NCBI GenBank assembly: GCA_021813195.1
Contig: JAKALI010000142.1
Location: forward strand, 1-8,728
Direction: 5' to 3'
DNA length: 8,728 bases
DNA from: Pseudomonadota bacterium
GTDB taxonomy: Bacteria > Pseudomonadota > Alphaproteobacteria > Rhizobiales > Hyphomicrobiaceae
Shown: one piece after another, positions 6,798-8,728 of the stretch
Layout: every line of letters begins with the position of its first letter
Position numbering within the stretch: the first letter of the stretch is position 1
Notes under the pieces: generated by a model
The model's input: the letters and a program-made list of their open reading frames with translations, nothing else
What the model was told of the DNA's origin: nothing
Database searches by the model: none
Program-made: the position numbers and the translations under genes

Positions 6798-7160
6798 TCA
6801 GAACTTCAGGCCGCCTTCGCGAGCGGCCTCGGCAAGCGCCTGAACGCGCCCATGATAGAGAAAGCCACCGCGATCGAAGACAACGGTGTCGATGCCAGCC
6901 TTCAGTGCGCGCTCGGCGACGAGCTTACCGACATGCGCGGCTGCGGCGCGGTCTGCTCCCGTCTTGAGCGCAGTGCGAACGTCCTTTTCGAGCGTGGACG
7001 CCGAAGCCAGAGTATGACCCTGCGCATCGTCGATCACCTGCGCATAGATATGCCGGCCAGAACGATGCACGCACAGTCGCGGGCGCGTTCCCGAATTGGC
7101 CTTGACGCTGCGGCGCACGCGGGCGCGACGTTTTTCGAATGATGGATCGTGGGTACCCAT
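6798..7160 (-). CDS. rplR: 50S ribosomal protein L18
   Basis: L18 binds 5S rRNA and attaches it, with L5 and L25, to the 50S central protuberance. The 120-residue product starts [45 protein letters not shown], the basic 5S-binding N-terminus. It continues through [36 protein letters not shown], and ends with [28 protein letters not shown], the family end. The frame is open far upstream inside rplF in another phase, but ATG 7160 gives the proper length. Its ribosome binding region (AAGGG) touches the rplF stop codon, 11 bases ahead, which suggests coupled translation. Confidence 0.98.
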   Translation of the reverse strand: MGTHDPSFEKRRARVRRSVKANSGTRPRLCVHRSGRHIYAQVIDDAQGHTLASASTLEKDVRTALKTGADRAAAAHVGKLVAERALKAGIDTVVFDRGGFLYHGRVQALAEAAREGGLKF

Positions 7161-7171
7161 GTGCCTGGCCC

Positions 7172-7714
7172 TTACTTTTTCTTGCCTTCCTTGCGGAAGA
7201 TATACTCGCCCTGATAGCGCACACCCTTGCCCTGATAAGGTTCCGGCTTGCGCGAGGCGCGGATCACAGCCGCCAATTCGCCGACGGCCTGCTTGTCGAT
7301 CCCCGACACCGTGACCTGATCCTGCTTTGGACCGCCCACCTTCACCTCGATACCTGCAGGCACCGGAATATTGACCTCGTGACTGTAGCCGACGTTCAAT
7401 ATCAGAGCATCCTTGCCTTTCAGCGCGGCTTTGAAGCCAACCCCATGAATTTCCAGGGTGTGCGAGTAGCCTTCCGTCACACCGGTGATCAGGTTCTGAA
7501 TGATCATGCGCGACATACCCCACATCGAGCGAGCCATCTTCGTGTCGTTGCGCGGCGTCACCGCGATTGCGCCGTCTTTCATTTCAACGGCGATCTCTTC
7601 CGGCACCGTGAACGAAAGCTCTCCCTTCGGGCCCTTCATTTTCACGGTCTGCCCGGAAACAGACGCGCTAACGGCCTTGGGCACGGGAACGGGCTTCTTG
7701 CCAATGCGTGACAT
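7172..7714 (-). CDS. rplF: 50S ribosomal protein L6
   Basis: L6 binds 23S rRNA helix 97 near the factor-binding site and stabilises the stalk base. The 180-residue protein has two tandem alpha/beta repeats, seen as [19 protein letters not shown] to [29 protein letters not shown], then [29 protein letters not shown] to [17 protein letters not shown]. The C-terminal [12 protein letters not shown] motif is diagnostic. ATG 7714 is the conserved MSRIGKKP start; GAGG is about 10 bases upstream. The length (usual 177-180) is normal. It follows rpsH by 40 bases. Confidence 0.98.
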   Translation of the reverse strand: MSRIGKKPVPVPKAVSASVSGQTVKMKGPKGELSFTVPEEIAVEMKDGAIAVTPRNDTKMARSMWGMSRMIIQNLITGVTEGYSHTLEIHGVGFKAALKGKDALILNVGYSHEVNIPVPAGIEVKVGGPKQDQVTVSGIDKQAVGELAAVIRASRKPEPYQGKGVRYQGEYIFRKEGKKK

Positions 7715-7754
7715 CGCTTTTTAACCTCGGATCGTCCTTGAGGGACGCCTTTTG

Positions 7755-8153
7755 TTAGAAGATGTTGCAGATCACTTCGCCGCCCACATTCTCCTCGCGC
7801 GCCCGCGCATCCGACATCACACCCTTAGGCGTGGACAGGATAGCGACACCAAGGCCGTTAGCGACCGTCTTCAAATCCTTCACAGGCGAGTAGACACGGC
7901 GACCAGGCTTGGAGACGCGCTCGATATCGCGAATGGCCGGCTGACCGTTGTAGTACTTGAGCTCGATCTCGAACTCGGGAAGTTCGCCTTTTTGCTCGAT
8001 GCGCGTATAGCCGCGGATGTAACCCTCTTCCGCCAATACGTCGAGCACGCGCGCGCGCATATTGGAGGCGGGTGTCGAGACTTTGGGCCGGCGGCGCATC
8101 TGAGCGTTGCGGATACGGGTCAGCATATCGCCGATTGGATCGTTCATTGCCAT
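7755..8153 (-). CDS. rpsH: 30S ribosomal protein S8
   Basis: S8 is a primary 16S rRNA binder in the platform of the 30S subunit, and in E. coli it is the repressor of the spc operon. The 132-residue product begins [31 protein letters not shown] and ends with [46 protein letters not shown], the standard [12 protein letters not shown]...GGE family end. Two ATGs compete. The one at 8153 matches the family M-x-M-x-DP start, while the one at 8147 has AGGA at the better distance of 7 bases. The difference is two residues. It follows the rpsN stop by 15 bases. Confidence 0.97.
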   Translation of the reverse strand: MAMNDPIGDMLTRIRNAQMRRRPKVSTPASNMRARVLDVLAEEGYIRGYTRIEQKGELPEFEIELKYYNGQPAIRDIERVSKPGRRVYSPVKDLKTVANGLGVAILSTPKGVMSDARAREENVGGEVICNIF

Positions 8154-8168
8154 GTCCTAACGGCCCCT

Positions 8169-8474
8169 CTACCAGCTCGACTTCACGATACCAGGAATAC
8201 GACCCTGGTTCGCCAGCTCGCGCAGCTGGTTGCGGCACAGCTTGAATTTCCGATACGTCCCCCGAGCGCGGCCGGTCAGCTCGCACCGATTGCGAATGCG
8301 CGTGGGATTGGAATTCCGCGGCATCTCGGCGAGCTTCAAACGCGCAGCAAAGCGTTCCTCGGCTGGGCGCTTGCGATCGTTCGCGATTTCCTTGAGACGC
8401 TTACGCTTGGCAGCGGTCTGCGCGGCAAGTTTGCGACGGCGGTTGTTCTTCTCAATCGAACTGGTCTTAGCCAT
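8169..8474 (-). CDS. rpsN: 30S ribosomal protein S14 (zinc-free form)
   Basis: S14 joins the head of the 30S subunit near the aminoacyl-tRNA site. The 101-residue product has the basic N-terminus [30 protein letters not shown], the middle [41 protein letters not shown], and the end [22 protein letters not shown]. It is the long form. Only two cysteines are present and the CxxC pairs of the zinc-binding short form are absent, so it does not need zinc. ATG 8474 has a near-ideal GGAGGA 6 bases upstream. It follows rplE by 52 bases. Confidence 0.98.
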   Translation of the reverse strand: MAKTSSIEKNNRRRKLAAQTAAKRKRLKEIANDRKRPAEERFAARLKLAEMPRNSNPTRIRNRCELTGRARGTYRKFKLCRNQLRELANQGRIPGIVKSSW

Positions 8475-8526
8475 TCAGTGTCCTCCAAAGGCCTTTCGGG
8501 GCGGCGCCATGCTGACCCGAGGTCCT
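8475..8526 (-). promoter_or_regulatory. rplE-rpsN spacer with a 10-base palindrome
   Basis: The 52-base spacer contains the perfect palindrome AAAGGCCTTT (8487-8496) just ahead of the rpsN ribosome binding site GGAGGA. In mRNA it is too short-looped for a simple hairpin; a pairing with the binding site is not evident. No promoter is visible. It is listed only because the sequence is a clear symmetric element. Confidence 0.2.
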
Positions 8527-8728
8527 CTAGCTGCGAAACGGGAAATTGAAGGCCCGCAACAATTCACGCGCCTCTTCATCGGTATTGGCCGTTGTTACGA
8601 CAATCACGTCGAGACCGAGTACATCGTCGACATCGTCGTAATTGATCTCCGGGAACACGAGATGCTCCTTGAGACCGCACGCGTAGTTACCACGGCCATC
8701 AAAACTCTTCGGGTTCAAGCCGCGGAAG
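8527..8728 (-). CDS. rplE: 50S ribosomal protein L5, C-terminal end (partial)
   Basis: Only the last 66 codons are visible; the gene runs off the right edge, so its start is outside the window. The visible stretch reads [64 protein letters not shown]. This is the L5 C-terminal domain with the signature GRGNY..G..EH..FPEI and the usual ending DEEAR.LL.AFNFPF. L5 binds 5S rRNA in the central protuberance and bridges to S13 in the 30S head. It precedes rpsN as in the spc operon. Confidence 0.97.
   Translation of the reverse strand, partial: FRGLNPKSFDGRGNYACGLKEHLVFPEINYDDVDDVLGLDVIVVTTANTDEEARELLRAFNFPFRS

Noticed and set aside
1..8728. A hidden new system such as a defence island, CRISPR array, prophage or transposon
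   Set aside because: Coding space is filled by conserved ribosomal-cluster genes in standard order. There are no spaced repeats, no transposase, no terminal inverted repeats and no tRNA or attachment site.

Overview
The window is the downstream part of a ribosomal-protein gene cluster (spc plus alpha operons) on the minus strand. At the left edge it meets the end of an unrelated, convergent LysR-type regulator gene on the plus strand. Overall GC is high (roughly 60% by eye). Gene order, with adk directly after secY, no rpmJ (L36), no map and no rpsD in the alpha part, plus the RpoA C-terminus ending in FEDQY, the short-lid adenylate kinase and the 101-residue S14 without a zinc site, points to an alphaproteobacterium. 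I cannot place the order or genus from the sequence alone.

Read in the direction of transcription (right to left): rplE (3' end only), rpsN, rpsH, rplF, rplR, rpsE, rpmD, rplO, a 166-base structured spacer, secY, adk (start overlaps the secY stop by 4 bases), a 233-base spacer with a good housekeeping promoter, rpsM, rpsK, rpoA, rplQ, then a plausible intrinsic terminator. From rplE to rplO the genes are tightly packed (spacers of 11-52 bases). From secY onward the spacers are 100 bases or more, except at secY/adk, and each carries a potential RNA hairpin. This suggests local control in the alpha part. No spacer exceeds 300 bases, so there is no large unannotated gap.

Functionally the cluster makes 30S proteins (S14, S8, S5, S13, S11), 50S proteins (L5, L6, L18, L30, L15, L17), the SecY channel, adenylate kinase and the RNA polymerase alpha subunit. 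It thus couples ribosome, secretion, nucleotide and transcription capacity. All genes look intact, with family-typical lengths and conserved motifs, and I see no frameshift, mobile element, CRISPR array or tRNA.

I found no new system. The points worth checking are regulatory: the internal promoter before rpsM with a near-leaderless 16-codon ORF and hairpin, the hairpin series between rplO and secY, and the hairpins before rpsK, rpoA and rplQ.
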